Under the pieces are notes generated by a model that was given only the letters and a program-made list of their open reading frames with translations, was not told the DNA's origin and did no database searches. Positions 36,847 through 44,617 of a stretch of DNA of 46,250 nucleotides are shown here, one piece after another; the stretch's first letter is position 1, and every line of letters starts with the position of its first letter. The position numbers were made by a program, and so were the translations under genes. Location: assembly GCA_903904005.1 (NCBI GenBank), contig CAIVAR010000095.1, positions 1 to 46,250 of the forward strand. The letters are read 5' to 3'. This stretch comes from an uncultured Anaeromyxobacter sp. (GTDB lineage Bacteria > Myxococcota > Myxococcia > Myxococcales > Anaeromyxobacteraceae).

Positions 36847-37983
36847 TCAGCCGCCCAGCGGGGCGAAGCGGCCGTTCCGCACGGTGCAGAGCTCGAAGGC
36901 GCCGATGTCGAGGCCGTTGTGGTCGGTGGGCGAGAAGTTGAAGATGCCGGCCGTTCCCACGAAGCCCTTCATCTCCTCGATGGCGGCGCGGACCTTCACC
37001 CGGTCCGGCCCCACCTGCTCGATGGCCTTGACCAGGATCCCGAAGGCGTCCCAGGCGTGTCCGCCGAAGGTGGAGACGTCCTCCTTGTAGCGGGCCTCGT
37101 AGGCCTTCCGGTAGGCCTCCACCACCGGCTTCTGTGGGTTTCCCGCCGGGAGCTGGTCGGCCACGACGATGCGGCTGGCGGGGAAGATGACCCCCTCCGC
37201 CGCGCTGCCGGCGGCCTTGGCGTACTGGACGTTCGCGAACCCGTGGCTCTGGAAGAGGGGCACGGCCAGCTGGATCTGCCGCGCGTTCTTCAGCACGATC
37301 GACTGGGCCGGCTCGATCGACCAGTTGAGGAGCGCCTGCACGCCCGCGGCCTTCATCTTGACCACCTCGGCGGTGAGGTCGGTGGCGTTCTTGTCGTAGA
37401 CCTCGTTCACCAGGAGCGAAAGACCGTACTGCGGGGCGAGCTTCTCCACCTGCTCCTTGCCCCCCTTGCCGAAGCCGGTGTTGGAGGAGAGAAGCCCGAG
37501 CCGGGTGACGCCCATCCGCTGCATCCGCTGGAAGATGAGCTCCACCGCGAGGCTGTCCTTGGGGGCCACCTTGAAGACGTGGGGCAGGACCGGGTTCACG
37601 ATGGCCTCGGCGGCCGCGAGCGAGAGGAGCAGCGTCTTCCCCTCCTCGGCGATCCCCTTCACCGCCATCGACTCGCCCGAGGTGGACGGCCCGATGATGG
37701 CGAAGACCTTCTCCTCCTCGATGAGCTGCCGCGCGAAGGAGACGGCCTTCTCGGGGCTGCCGCCGGTGTCCTTGATCACGAGCTGGATGGTGCGGCCGCC
37801 CACGCCCCCCCTGGCGTTCAGCTCCTGCACGCGCATCTCCAGCGTGCGGGCCTCCGGGGCCCCGAGCAGCGCGGCCGGTCCGGTGACCGCGAGGAGTGCC
37901 CCCACCTTGATGGGCTCGGGCGCGGCGCGGGCGGCGCCGGGGAGGAGGGCGAGGAGGGCGAGGACGGGGACGAGTCGGGTCAT
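36847..37983 (-). CDS. livK: Periplasmic amino-acid/aryl-acid binding protein, LivK-like (copy 1)
   Basis: A 378-residue solute-binding protein of the Leu/Ile/Val-binding (type I periplasmic) family. A signal peptide (~1-20, 'VLALLALLPGAARA') leads into 'PIKVGALLAVTGPAALLGAPE', then 'LVIKDTGGSPEKAVSFARQL', 'IIGPSTSGESMA' and 'LSSNTGFGKGGKEQ'. It captures the substrate in the periplasm for LivHMGF. It is a tandem duplicate of the following gene (the two share long identical runs such as 'EARTLEM' and 'GVIFP'). The two differ in the binding-cleft region, so they may broaden substrate range. The ATG at 37983 has a GAGGGA site. Confidence 0.93.
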   Translation of the reverse strand: MTRLVPVLALLALLPGAARAAPEPIKVGALLAVTGPAALLGAPEARTLEMRVQELNARGGVGGRTIQLVIKDTGGSPEKAVSFARQLIEEEKVFAIIGPSTSGESMAVKGIAEEGKTLLLSLAAAEAIVNPVLPHVFKVAPKDSLAVELIFQRMQRMGVTRLGLLSSNTGFGKGGKEQVEKLAPQYGLSLLVNEVYDKNATDLTAEVVKMKAAGVQALLNWSIEPAQSIVLKNARQIQLAVPLFQSHGFANVQYAKAAGSAAEGVIFPASRIVVADQLPAGNPQKPVVEAYRKAYEARYKEDVSTFGGHAWDAFGILVKAIEQVGPDRVKVRAAIEEMKGFVGTAGIFNFSPTDHNGLDIGAFELCTVRNGRFAPLGG

Positions 37984-37994
37984 GGCGCGATCCC

Positions 37995-39134
37995 TCACTT
38001 CGCGAGCGGGACGAACTTGCCGCCCTTCACGGTGAGCATCTCGAAGGAGTCGATGCCGAGGCCGTTGTGGTCGGTGGGCGAGAACCGGAAGACGCCGCTC
38101 TGCCCCACGAAGCCCTGCGTGTTCTCGAGGGCGGTCCGCACCTTGGCCCGGTCGAGCCCCACCTGCTGGACGGCGGCGGCGATGAGCTGGAAGGCGTCCC
38201 AGGCGTACCCTCCGAAGCCGCTCACCTCCTCGCCGTACTTCTTCTGGTAGGCATCGCGGTAGGCCAGGAGCACCGGCTTCTGGGGACTGCCGGCGGGCAG
38301 CGCGTCGGCCACGGCGAGGTGGCCGAGCGGGAAGATCACGCCCTCCGCGGCCGTGCCCGCCGCCTTCGCGTAGGCCAGGTTGCCGAAGCCGTGGCTCTGG
38401 TAGATGGGGAGCGTGAGGCCGAGCTGCCGGATGTTCTTCACCAGGATCGACTGGGCCGGCTCGATGGACCAGTTGAGGACCGCCTGGGCGTTCGAGCCCT
38501 TCAGCTTGGTGGCCTCGGCCGAGAGGTCGGTGGCCGCCTTGTCGTAGACCTCGTCGAGGACGATCTGGACCCCGTACTCGGGGGCGATCCGTGCGATCTG
38601 CTCCTTGCCGGCCTTGCCGAAGCCGGTGTTGGACGAGAACACGGCGATCCGGGTGATGCCGCGCTTCTTCATGTCCTGGAAGATGAGCGCGGCGGCGTGG
38701 CTGTCCTTCTGGGCGGTCTTGAAGACGTGGGAGGCCACCGGGTTCACGATCACCTCGGCGGCGGCCAGCGAGACGAGCAGGGTCTTCGACTCCTCGGCGA
38801 TGGCCTTCACCGCCATGGTCTCCCCGGAGGTGGACGGCCCGATGATGGCGAAGACCTTCTCCTCGTCGATGAGCTGCCGCGCGAAGGAGACCGCCTTCTC
38901 GGGCGAGCCCCCGGTGTCCTTCACGATGAGCTTCACCGGGTGGCCGGCCACGCCGCCGCGGGCGTTGGCCTGCTCGACCAGCATCTCGAGCGTGCGGGCC
39001 TCCGGCGCGCCCAGGAAGGCGGCCGGGCCGGTGACGGAGAGGAGCGCGCCGATCTTGAGCTCCTCGGCGGCGTGGGCCGGACCGGCGAGCGTGGAGAGGA
39101 GGAGGGCAACGACGGTGAGGGGAGCGGGGCGCAT
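37995..39134 (-). CDS. livK: Periplasmic amino-acid/aryl-acid binding protein, LivK-like (copy 2)
   Basis: A 379-residue paralogue of the adjacent binding protein, placed first in the transport operon. The signal peptide (~1-22) ends near 'GPAHAAEE'. Core blocks are 'LKIGALLSVTGPAAFLGAPE', 'IVKDTGGSPEKAVSFARQLI', 'IIGPSTSGETMAVKAIAEE' and 'VLNWSIEPAQSI'. A GGAGGA site precedes the ATG. A weak -10-like TATCCT lies at 39171-39166, in the 85-bp gap to paaK copy 2, so the transporter genes may have their own promoter within the long minus-strand block. Confidence 0.93.
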   Translation of the reverse strand: MRPAPLTVVALLLSTLAGPAHAAEELKIGALLSVTGPAAFLGAPEARTLEMLVEQANARGGVAGHPVKLIVKDTGGSPEKAVSFARQLIDEEKVFAIIGPSTSGETMAVKAIAEESKTLLVSLAAAEVIVNPVASHVFKTAQKDSHAAALIFQDMKKRGITRIAVFSSNTGFGKAGKEQIARIAPEYGVQIVLDEVYDKAATDLSAEATKLKGSNAQAVLNWSIEPAQSILVKNIRQLGLTLPIYQSHGFGNLAYAKAAGTAAEGVIFPLGHLAVADALPAGSPQKPVLLAYRDAYQKKYGEEVSGFGGYAWDAFQLIAAAVQQVGLDRAKVRTALENTQGFVGQSGVFRFSPTDHNGLGIDSFEMLTVKGGKFVPLAK

Positions 39135-39219
39135 GGATCCTCCGGCAAGGGGAACGGGACCGGGCAGGATACCCGATCGGCGGCCACCTCCGCAGCACCG
39201 GTCCGGACCTCGGTGGGGG

Positions 39220-40557
39220 CTACGCCGGGTCGCGCCCCGGGACCCCGGCGCGTCGGTGGTCGATGACGCGCCGCGCCTTCCCCTCGCTGCGCCCCAGCGC
39301 GCTCGGGGCGACGAGCTCCACGGTCATCCGGATCCCGGTGATGGAGTGGATCTCGTGGTCGATGCGGTCGCGCAGCGCGACCATGTGACGCATCTCATCG
39401 GAGAAGTCGCCGGGGCGGATCTCCACCCGCACCACCGCCTCGTCGAGCGTTCCCGGGCGGGCGATCTCGATGACGTAGTGGGGCGCGGCCCCCTCCACCC
39501 GGAGCAGCGCCTCCTCGATCTGGGAGGGGAAGACGTTGACCCCGCGCACGATGAACATGTCGTCGGAGCGCCCCACCACCCGGCTCATGCGCGCCCCGGT
39601 CCGGCCGCAGGGGCAGGGGGAACGGTCGAGCGCCGCCAGATCCCGGGTGCGGTAGCGCAGGATCGGCATGGCCTCCTTGGTGAGGCTCGTGAAGACCAGC
39701 TCCCCCACCTCGCCGTCGGCCACCGGCTCGAGGGTCCAGGGGTCGACGCACTCGACGAGGAAGTGGTCCTCGGCGACGTGCATGCCGGTCCGCGCGGCGC
39801 ACTCGCCGGAGACGCCCGGGCCGATGACCTCGGAGAGGCCGTAGTTGTTGAAGGCGCGGATGCCGAGCTCCCGCTCGATCTCGAAGCGCATCTCCTCGGT
39901 CCAGGGCTCGCCGCCGAAGTGGCCGAAGGCGAGCCCCAGTTCCCGCGGGTCGCCGCCGTCGGCGCGGGCCACCTCCGCGATGTGGAGCGCGTAGCTCGGC
40001 GTGCAGACGAGCACGTCGGGGCGCAGGTCGCGCAGCAGCATGACCTGGCGGGGGGTGTTGCCGCCCGCCACCGGCACGATCCCGGCTCCCACCCGCTCGA
40101 TGCCCTGGTGGAGGCCGAAGCCGCCGGTGAAGAGCCCGTAGCCGAAGGCCACGTGGACGAGGTGGTCGGGGCGCAGGCCGCCGGCCACCAGGAAGCGCGC
40201 GCACAGCCCGGACCAGCGCTCCAGGTCGCCGTGGGTGTAGGCGACGAAGGTGGGCTTGCCGGTGGTGCCGGAGGAGCCGTGGATGCGGGCCACCTCGGCC
40301 CGGGGCACGGCGAGGAGCCCCAGCGGGTAGTGGGCCCGCAGGTCGTCCTTGGTGGTGAAGGGGATGCGGCGCAGGTCGTCGAGCGTGCGCAGGTCTCCGG
40401 GGGCGACGCCGGCCCGGGAGAGCACCCCGTCGTAGAAGGGGGTGACGCCGGCGCGGGAGACCGAGGCGCGCAGCCGCTCGAGCTGGAGCTCGGCCAGCCG
40501 GGCGCGGGGCAGGAGCTCCGCCGGATCCCAGACGCGGTTCTCGGCGGAGGGGGCCAT
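39220..40557 (-). CDS. paaK: Phenylacetate-CoA ligase family protein (paralogue 2)
   Basis: A 445-residue PaaK-type ligase. The ATP loop '[16 protein letters not shown]' is near residue 95, with 'YGLFTGGFGLHQGIE', 'FGGEPWTEEMR', 'NNYGLSEVIGPGVSGEC', 'LRYRTRDLA', the Cys pair region 'CPCGRTGARM' and '[21 protein letters not shown]', ending 'RSEGKARRVIDHRR'. It activates an aryl acid as its CoA thioester. It follows an ACT-domain gene by 9 bp in the iorAB operon, so its likely substrate is an arylacetate, or it works on the acyl-CoA produced there. Compared with copy 3 it has a longer N-terminus ('MAPSAENRVWDPAELLP'). Confidence 0.9.
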   Translation of the reverse strand: MAPSAENRVWDPAELLPRARLAELQLERLRASVSRAGVTPFYDGVLSRAGVAPGDLRTLDDLRRIPFTTKDDLRAHYPLGLLAVPRAEVARIHGSSGTTGKPTFVAYTHGDLERWSGLCARFLVAGGLRPDHLVHVAFGYGLFTGGFGLHQGIERVGAGIVPVAGGNTPRQVMLLRDLRPDVLVCTPSYALHIAEVARADGGDPRELGLAFGHFGGEPWTEEMRFEIERELGIRAFNNYGLSEVIGPGVSGECAARTGMHVAEDHFLVECVDPWTLEPVADGEVGELVFTSLTKEAMPILRYRTRDLAALDRSPCPCGRTGARMSRVVGRSDDMFIVRGVNVFPSQIEEALLRVEGAAPHYVIEIARPGTLDEAVVRVEIRPGDFSDEMRHMVALRDRIDHEIHSITGIRMTVELVAPSALGRSEGKARRVIDHRRAGVPGRDPA

Positions 40558-40566
40558 CCGGGACGG

Positions 40567-41010
40567 TCAGGCGCCCACGGCCTCGAAGGCCTGCTCCCGG
40601 GTGAGCACCCGGACCTGCCGGGCCTGGAGGAGCTTCGCGGCCCGCTCCGGCTCCTCGACCCGGAGCACGAGCACCGCGGTCTTGCCGCGGTGGCCGGCGG
40701 CGAGCGGGTAGATGTACTCGATGGAGAGGCCGGAGCCCTCGAAGGCGCCGAGCATGTCGGCCAGGCCGCCGGCCCGATCGGGGACCTCCACCGCCAGGAC
40801 GTCGGTGGCCTTCACCACGCACCCGGACTCCTCGAGCACCTTGCGGGCCCGGTCGGGATCCTTCACGACGATCCGGAGGATCCCGAACTGCTGGGTGTCG
40901 GCGAGCGACATGGAGAGGATGTCGATGCCGGCCAGGCCGAGCACCTGGCAGGGCAGGCGCAGCGCGCCGGGTCGGTTCTCGAGGAAGAGCGAAAGCTGGG
41001 TCAGCTTCAT
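40567..41010 (-). CDS. ACT-domain protein (tandem ACT)
   Basis: A 147-residue protein made of two ACT domains (~1-70 and ~72-140). The first starts 'TQLSLFLENRPGALRLPCQVL' and contains 'GIDILSMSLADT'; the second contains 'VEVPDRAGGLADMLGAFEGS' and 'SIEYIYPL'. ACT pairs bind amino acids and usually regulate enzymes by allostery. Stand-alone forms like this commonly sit next to iorAB and paaK. It has a GGAGG site and starts 18 bp after paaK copy 3. It probably senses an amino acid and modulates the neighbouring ligases or oxidoreductase; which one is unknown. Confidence 0.9.
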   Translation of the reverse strand: MKLTQLSLFLENRPGALRLPCQVLGLAGIDILSMSLADTQQFGILRIVVKDPDRARKVLEESGCVVKATDVLAVEVPDRAGGLADMLGAFEGSGLSIEYIYPLAAGHRGKTAVLVLRVEEPERAAKLLQARQVRVLTREQAFEAVGA

Positions 41011-41028
41011 GTGGGTGCCTCCGGATCG

Positions 41029-42348
41029 TCAGATCTGGCGCTGGTCGATGACCCGCTTCGCCTTGCCCTCGCTGCGCTGGATGGTGCGGGGTCCGACGAG
41101 GGTGACGCGGGCGCGGATGCCGAGCGTGTGGTCGAGCGACTGCTCCAGCTTGTGCTGCAGGGCCTCGAGCGCGCGGATCTGGTCGGAGAAGACCTCGGGG
41201 GTCACCTCCACCTTCACCTCCATCTCGTCGAGCCCCTTCTCGCGGGAGAGAACGATCTGGTAGTGCGGGAGCGTCCCCTCCACCGCCAGCAGCGCCGTCT
41301 CCACCTGGCTCGGGAAGACGTTCACGCCGCGGATGATGAACATGTCGTCGGAGCGCCGGCCGATGCGCCGGATGCGCCGGATGGTGCGGCCGCAGGCGCA
41401 GGGCTCGGGGATGAGGCTCGTCACGTCCCGGGTCCGGTAGCGGATCATGGGCATGGCGTCCTTGGAGAGGGTGGTGAGCACGAGCTCCCCCTCGGCGCCG
41501 TCGGGGAGCACCTCTCCCGAGACCGGGTCGATCACCTCCGGGTAGAAGTGGTCCTCGAAGACGTGCAGCCCGGACTGGGCGAAGCACTCGACGCCCACGC
41601 CCGGGCCGATGATCTCGGAGAGGCCGTAGATGTCGTAGGCCTTCACCCCGGTGTCGGCCTCGATGCGCCGGCGCATGGCCTCGCTCCAGGGCTCGGCCCC
41701 GAAGATCCCGGCGCGCAGCCGGGAGAAGTCGCTCCCCATCTCCTTGGCCCGCTCGACGAGGTGCAGGAAGTAGCTGGGGGTGCAGCAGATGGCGGTCACC
41801 GCGAAATCCTGCAGGACCATGATCTGCCGGTCGGTGTTGCCGCCGGAGATGGGGATGACGGTCGCGCCCAGGGCCTCGGCCCCGTAGTGGGCGCCCAGAC
41901 CGCCGGTGAAGAGGCCGTAGCCGTAGGCGTTCTGCACCACGTCGCCGCGGTGGAGGCCGCAGGAGGCGAAGCTGCGCACCATCACCTGGGTCCAGACGTC
42001 CAGGTCACCCTGCGTGTAGGCCACCACGGTGGGCTTGCCGGTGGTCCCCGACGAGGCGTGCAGGCGCACGATCTCGTCCATGGGGCTCGCGAAGAGGCCG
42101 AAGGGGTAGGTGTCGCGCAGATCGGTCTTGAGCGTGAAGGGGAATCGGGCCAGGTCCTCGAGCGACTTGAGATCGGCCGGGGAGACCTGCCGCTCCTGGC
42201 AGCGGGTCCGGAAGAGGGGGACCCGGTCGTAGGCGCGGCGCACGATGCGCTGCAGCCGCTCGAGCTGGAGGCCGCGCAGCTGGTCGGCCGGGACGTAGTC
42301 GGGTGCGCTGGCCGGGTGGAACCGGCGCGAGGGATCAGGGGTGGGCAT
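41029..42348 (-). CDS. paaK: Phenylacetate-CoA ligase family protein (paralogue 3)
   Basis: A 439-residue PaaK-type AMP-forming ligase. It shows '[20 protein letters not shown]' near residue 92, '[20 protein letters not shown]', '[13 protein letters not shown]', '[15 protein letters not shown]', '[11 protein letters not shown]', '[12 protein letters not shown]' and '[21 protein letters not shown]', ending '[15 protein letters not shown]'. This copy is closest to the family consensus for phenylacetate activation. Its start overlaps the end of iorB by 14 bp, so the two are translated together. That fits a path in which aryl-pyruvate from Phe, Tyr or Trp is oxidised by IorAB and the arylacetate is then activated to CoA, or the reverse reaction makes ATP. 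Confidence 0.92.
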   Translation of the reverse strand: MPTPDPSRRFHPASAPDYVPADQLRGLQLERLQRIVRRAYDRVPLFRTRCQERQVSPADLKSLEDLARFPFTLKTDLRDTYPFGLFASPMDEIVRLHASSGTTGKPTVVAYTQGDLDVWTQVMVRSFASCGLHRGDVVQNAYGYGLFTGGLGAHYGAEALGATVIPISGGNTDRQIMVLQDFAVTAICCTPSYFLHLVERAKEMGSDFSRLRAGIFGAEPWSEAMRRRIEADTGVKAYDIYGLSEIIGPGVGVECFAQSGLHVFEDHFYPEVIDPVSGEVLPDGAEGELVLTTLSKDAMPMIRYRTRDVTSLIPEPCACGRTIRRIRRIGRRSDDMFIIRGVNVFPSQVETALLAVEGTLPHYQIVLSREKGLDEMEVKVEVTPEVFSDQIRALEALQHKLEQSLDHTLGIRARVTLVGPRTIQRSEGKAKRVIDQRQI

Positions 42349-42850
42349 GTCGTGCCTTTCCCGGGGCGCGGGCCCGCTCGGCGGCCCGCCCGGCCTCGAA
42401 GGCCTCGAGGTTGACCTGGAGGAGCCGCTCGGGGAGCGCGCTGGCGATGGCGGCCTGCCAGTGCTCCTCGGCGATGGAGAGGTGGGTGGAGAGCGCGCCG
42501 AGCAGGGCGACGTTCAGGCTGCGCTTGTTCCGGAGCTTCTCCTCCGGGACGAGGTCGGGCGGGAAGAGCACCCCCTCCTTGCGGAGCTGGTGGACGTTGT
42601 TCTCCACCTGGGTGGGGGCGAGCACCACGAGGAAGTCGGCGTGGCCGTCCGGGATCATGGGGGAGTGGACCGACGGGCCGAAGCGGACGTCGGAGGTGAC
42701 CGAGCCACCCCGCTGGCTCATGCCGTGGATCTCCGCCTTCTTCACGTCGTGGCCGGCCCGGAAGGCGGCGTCGGCGAGGACGTCGGAGGCCTTGATGACC
42801 CCCTGGCCGCCCAGGCCGGCGAAGACCACGTTGGTCACCCTATGGGGCAT
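42335..42850 (-). CDS. iorB: Indolepyruvate:ferredoxin oxidoreductase beta subunit
   Basis: A 171-residue gamma-domain subunit. The N-terminal '[21 protein letters not shown]' Rossmann-like motif and '[22 protein letters not shown]' are typical of IorB, as is '[14 protein letters not shown]'. It is somewhat shorter than usual (about 190-200 residues), missing some C-terminal residues. With IorA it oxidatively decarboxylates aromatic 2-oxo acids (indolepyruvate, phenylpyruvate) to aryl-acetyl-CoA. Its start overlaps the iorA end by 11 bp and its end overlaps paaK copy 3. The last residues ('[17 protein letters not shown]') are basic and unlike the family core. Confidence 0.93.
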   Translation of the reverse strand: MPHRVTNVVFAGLGGQGVIKASDVLADAAFRAGHDVKKAEIHGMSQRGGSVTSDVRFGPSVHSPMIPDGHADFLVVLAPTQVENNVHQLRKEGVLFPPDLVPEEKLRNKRSLNVALLGALSTHLSIAEEHWQAAIASALPERLLQVNLEAFEAGRAAERARAPGKARHAHP

Positions 42851-44498
42851 CGTCGCTCCCGCAGGCGGCGCAGGGGGAGGCCGCGGCCGCCTTCTCGGCG
42901 TTCACCTTCTCGAAGTGGCGGATGTCGGCGGCGGCCAGGATGCAGGGGCGCCGCGAGACGATCACCGACAGGTCGTTCGAGGCCAGCCGCCGGGTGAGCA
43001 GCTCCTCGAACCCCTTCGGATCCTTCACCGGGTCGACCACGTCGACGTTCGTGACGCCGGCGGCGCGGGCCATCCCCTCGATGGAGACGTGGCCGGTGGC
43101 GTCGTGGGCCATGGTGCGCCCGGTGCCCGGGTGCTCCTGCTGCCCGGTCATGGCGGTCGTCCCGTTGTCGAGCACGAGCAGCACGTGGCCGGTGGCGGGC
43201 GGGTTGTAGACCATCTCCACGAGCCCGGAGAGGCCGCTGTGGATGAAGGTGGAGTCGCCGATGACGCTCACCACCTTGCGGGCCTGTTCCTCGGGGAGCA
43301 CGTGGCGCAGCCCCAGCCCCACGCCCACCGAGGCCCCCATGGCCACGCAGGTGTCCATGGCCTGGTAGGGCTCCATGACGCCGAGCGTGTAGCAGCCGAT
43401 GTCCCCGGCCACGATGCAGCCCATGCGCTGGAGGGCGCCGTAGACCGGGTGGTAGGGGCAGGCGTCGCAGAGCTCGGGGGGCTTGGCCTTGGCGGCCGGC
43501 GGCTCGGGAGACTCGTCGCGGGCCAGGATGCGGCGGACCCGCGCCACCGAGAGCTCGCCGAAGCGGAACATCTCCGGCTTGCCCTCCACCGGGATGCCGG
43601 CGGCGAGCATCGCGTCGGCGATGACCGGGTCGCCCTCCTCGACCACCACGCAGCGCTCCACGCCGGCGGCGAAGCGGCGCAGGGCCTCGATGGGGAGCGG
43701 GTAGACCACCCCGAGCTTCATCACGCTCGCCTCGGGGGCGGCCTCGCGCACGTGCTGGAAGGAGATGCCGGCGGTGACGATGCCGAGGGCGGGGCTGGCC
43801 TCGTGGACCACGTTGAGGGGCGCGGTCTCGGACCAGGCCTGGATCTCGGCCAGCTTCTTGCGGAGCTTGAGATGCGCGGGGCGCGCGAAGGCCGGCACCA
43901 TGACGCGGCCGCGGATGTCCCGGACGAAGTTCGGCGGCGGCGCGGGGGGCACGGGGGGGCGCCGGACGACCACCGACTTGGAGTGGCAGACCCGGGTGGT
44001 CATGCGCAGGATGACCGGGATCTTCCAGCGCGCCGACAGCTCGAAGGCGGAGAGCGTGAAGTCGTAGGCCTCCTGGGACGAGGCCGGCTCGAGCATGGGG
44101 ACGCCGGCGGCCACCGCGTAGCGCCGGTTGTCCTGCTCGTTCTGCGAGGAGGCCATGCCGGGATCGTCGGCCGACACCAGCACGAGCGCCCCGTCCACGC
44201 CGGTGTAGGCGGCGGTGAAGAGCGGGTCGGCGGCCACGTTCACGCCGACGTGCTTCATGGTGACGAGCACGCGGGCGCCGGCGAAGGCCGCCCCGAGCCC
44301 CACCTCGAGGGCCACCTTCTCGTTCGGGGCCCACTGGGCACGCCCCCCCAGCTCGGAGAAGGCCTCCAGGATCTCGGTCGACGGGGTGCCGGGGTAGCCG
44401 GTCCCGAGCGCGACCCCGCCGTCGAGCGCCGCCAGGGCAACCGCCTCGTCACCGCTCCACAGCCCGCGAGCGGGCGCCTTCGTCGCAACCGTCTCCAC
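42840..44498 (-). CDS. iorA: Indolepyruvate:ferredoxin oxidoreductase alpha subunit, apparently without ferredoxin tail
   Basis: A 552-residue subunit. The N-terminal pyrimidine-binding domain shows 'GTGYPGTPSTEILE', 'WAPNEKVALEVGLGAAFAG', 'MKHVGVNVAADPL' and 'DDPGMASSQNEQDNR'. The TPP domain begins near 'LCDACPYHPVYGAL' and has 'GDIGCYTLG', 'MGASVGVGLG' and 'IGDSTFIHSGLSGLVEMVYN' with TPP/Mg ligands. Known IorA proteins continue into a C-terminal 2x[4Fe-4S] ferredoxin domain. Here the chain ends ~40 residues after 'RRPCILAAAD' with only '[10 protein letters not shown]', so no cluster domain is visible. I chose GTG 44498, with GAAGAGG upstream; an ATG at 44561 would add 21 residues of poor quality. 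First gene of the twelve-gene block, and divergent from the TAXI-type protein. Confidence 0.92.
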   Translation of the reverse strand: METVATKAPARGLWSGDEAVALAALDGGVALGTGYPGTPSTEILEAFSELGGRAQWAPNEKVALEVGLGAAFAGARVLVTMKHVGVNVAADPLFTAAYTGVDGALVLVSADDPGMASSQNEQDNRRYAVAAGVPMLEPASSQEAYDFTLSAFELSARWKIPVILRMTTRVCHSKSVVVRRPPVPPAPPPNFVRDIRGRVMVPAFARPAHLKLRKKLAEIQAWSETAPLNVVHEASPALGIVTAGISFQHVREAAPEASVMKLGVVYPLPIEALRRFAAGVERCVVVEEGDPVIADAMLAAGIPVEGKPEMFRFGELSVARVRRILARDESPEPPAAKAKPPELCDACPYHPVYGALQRMGCIVAGDIGCYTLGVMEPYQAMDTCVAMGASVGVGLGLRHVLPEEQARKVVSVIGDSTFIHSGLSGLVEMVYNPPATGHVLLVLDNGTTAMTGQQEHPGTGRTMAHDATGHVSIEGMARAAGVTNVDVVDPVKDPKGFEELLTRRLASNDLSVIVSRRPCILAAADIRHFEKVNAEKAAAASPCAACGSDDAP

Positions 44499-44617
44499 GA
44501 TCGATCGAACCTCTTCCGGAAATGGGTCGGCGATTCTCCCTTTTCGTGGCCCCTGCGGCAAGGGCTCGCGCCTGCGTGCTTGTCGTTCCAGGGGTTCGCC
44601 GGTACGTTTCCGCCCCG

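Noticed and set aside
39135-39219. Gap between paaK copy 2 and the second binding-protein gene as a terminator
   Set aside because: No hairpin of convincing length can be drawn; only a weak -10-like box is present, so I leave the genes as one possible transcript.
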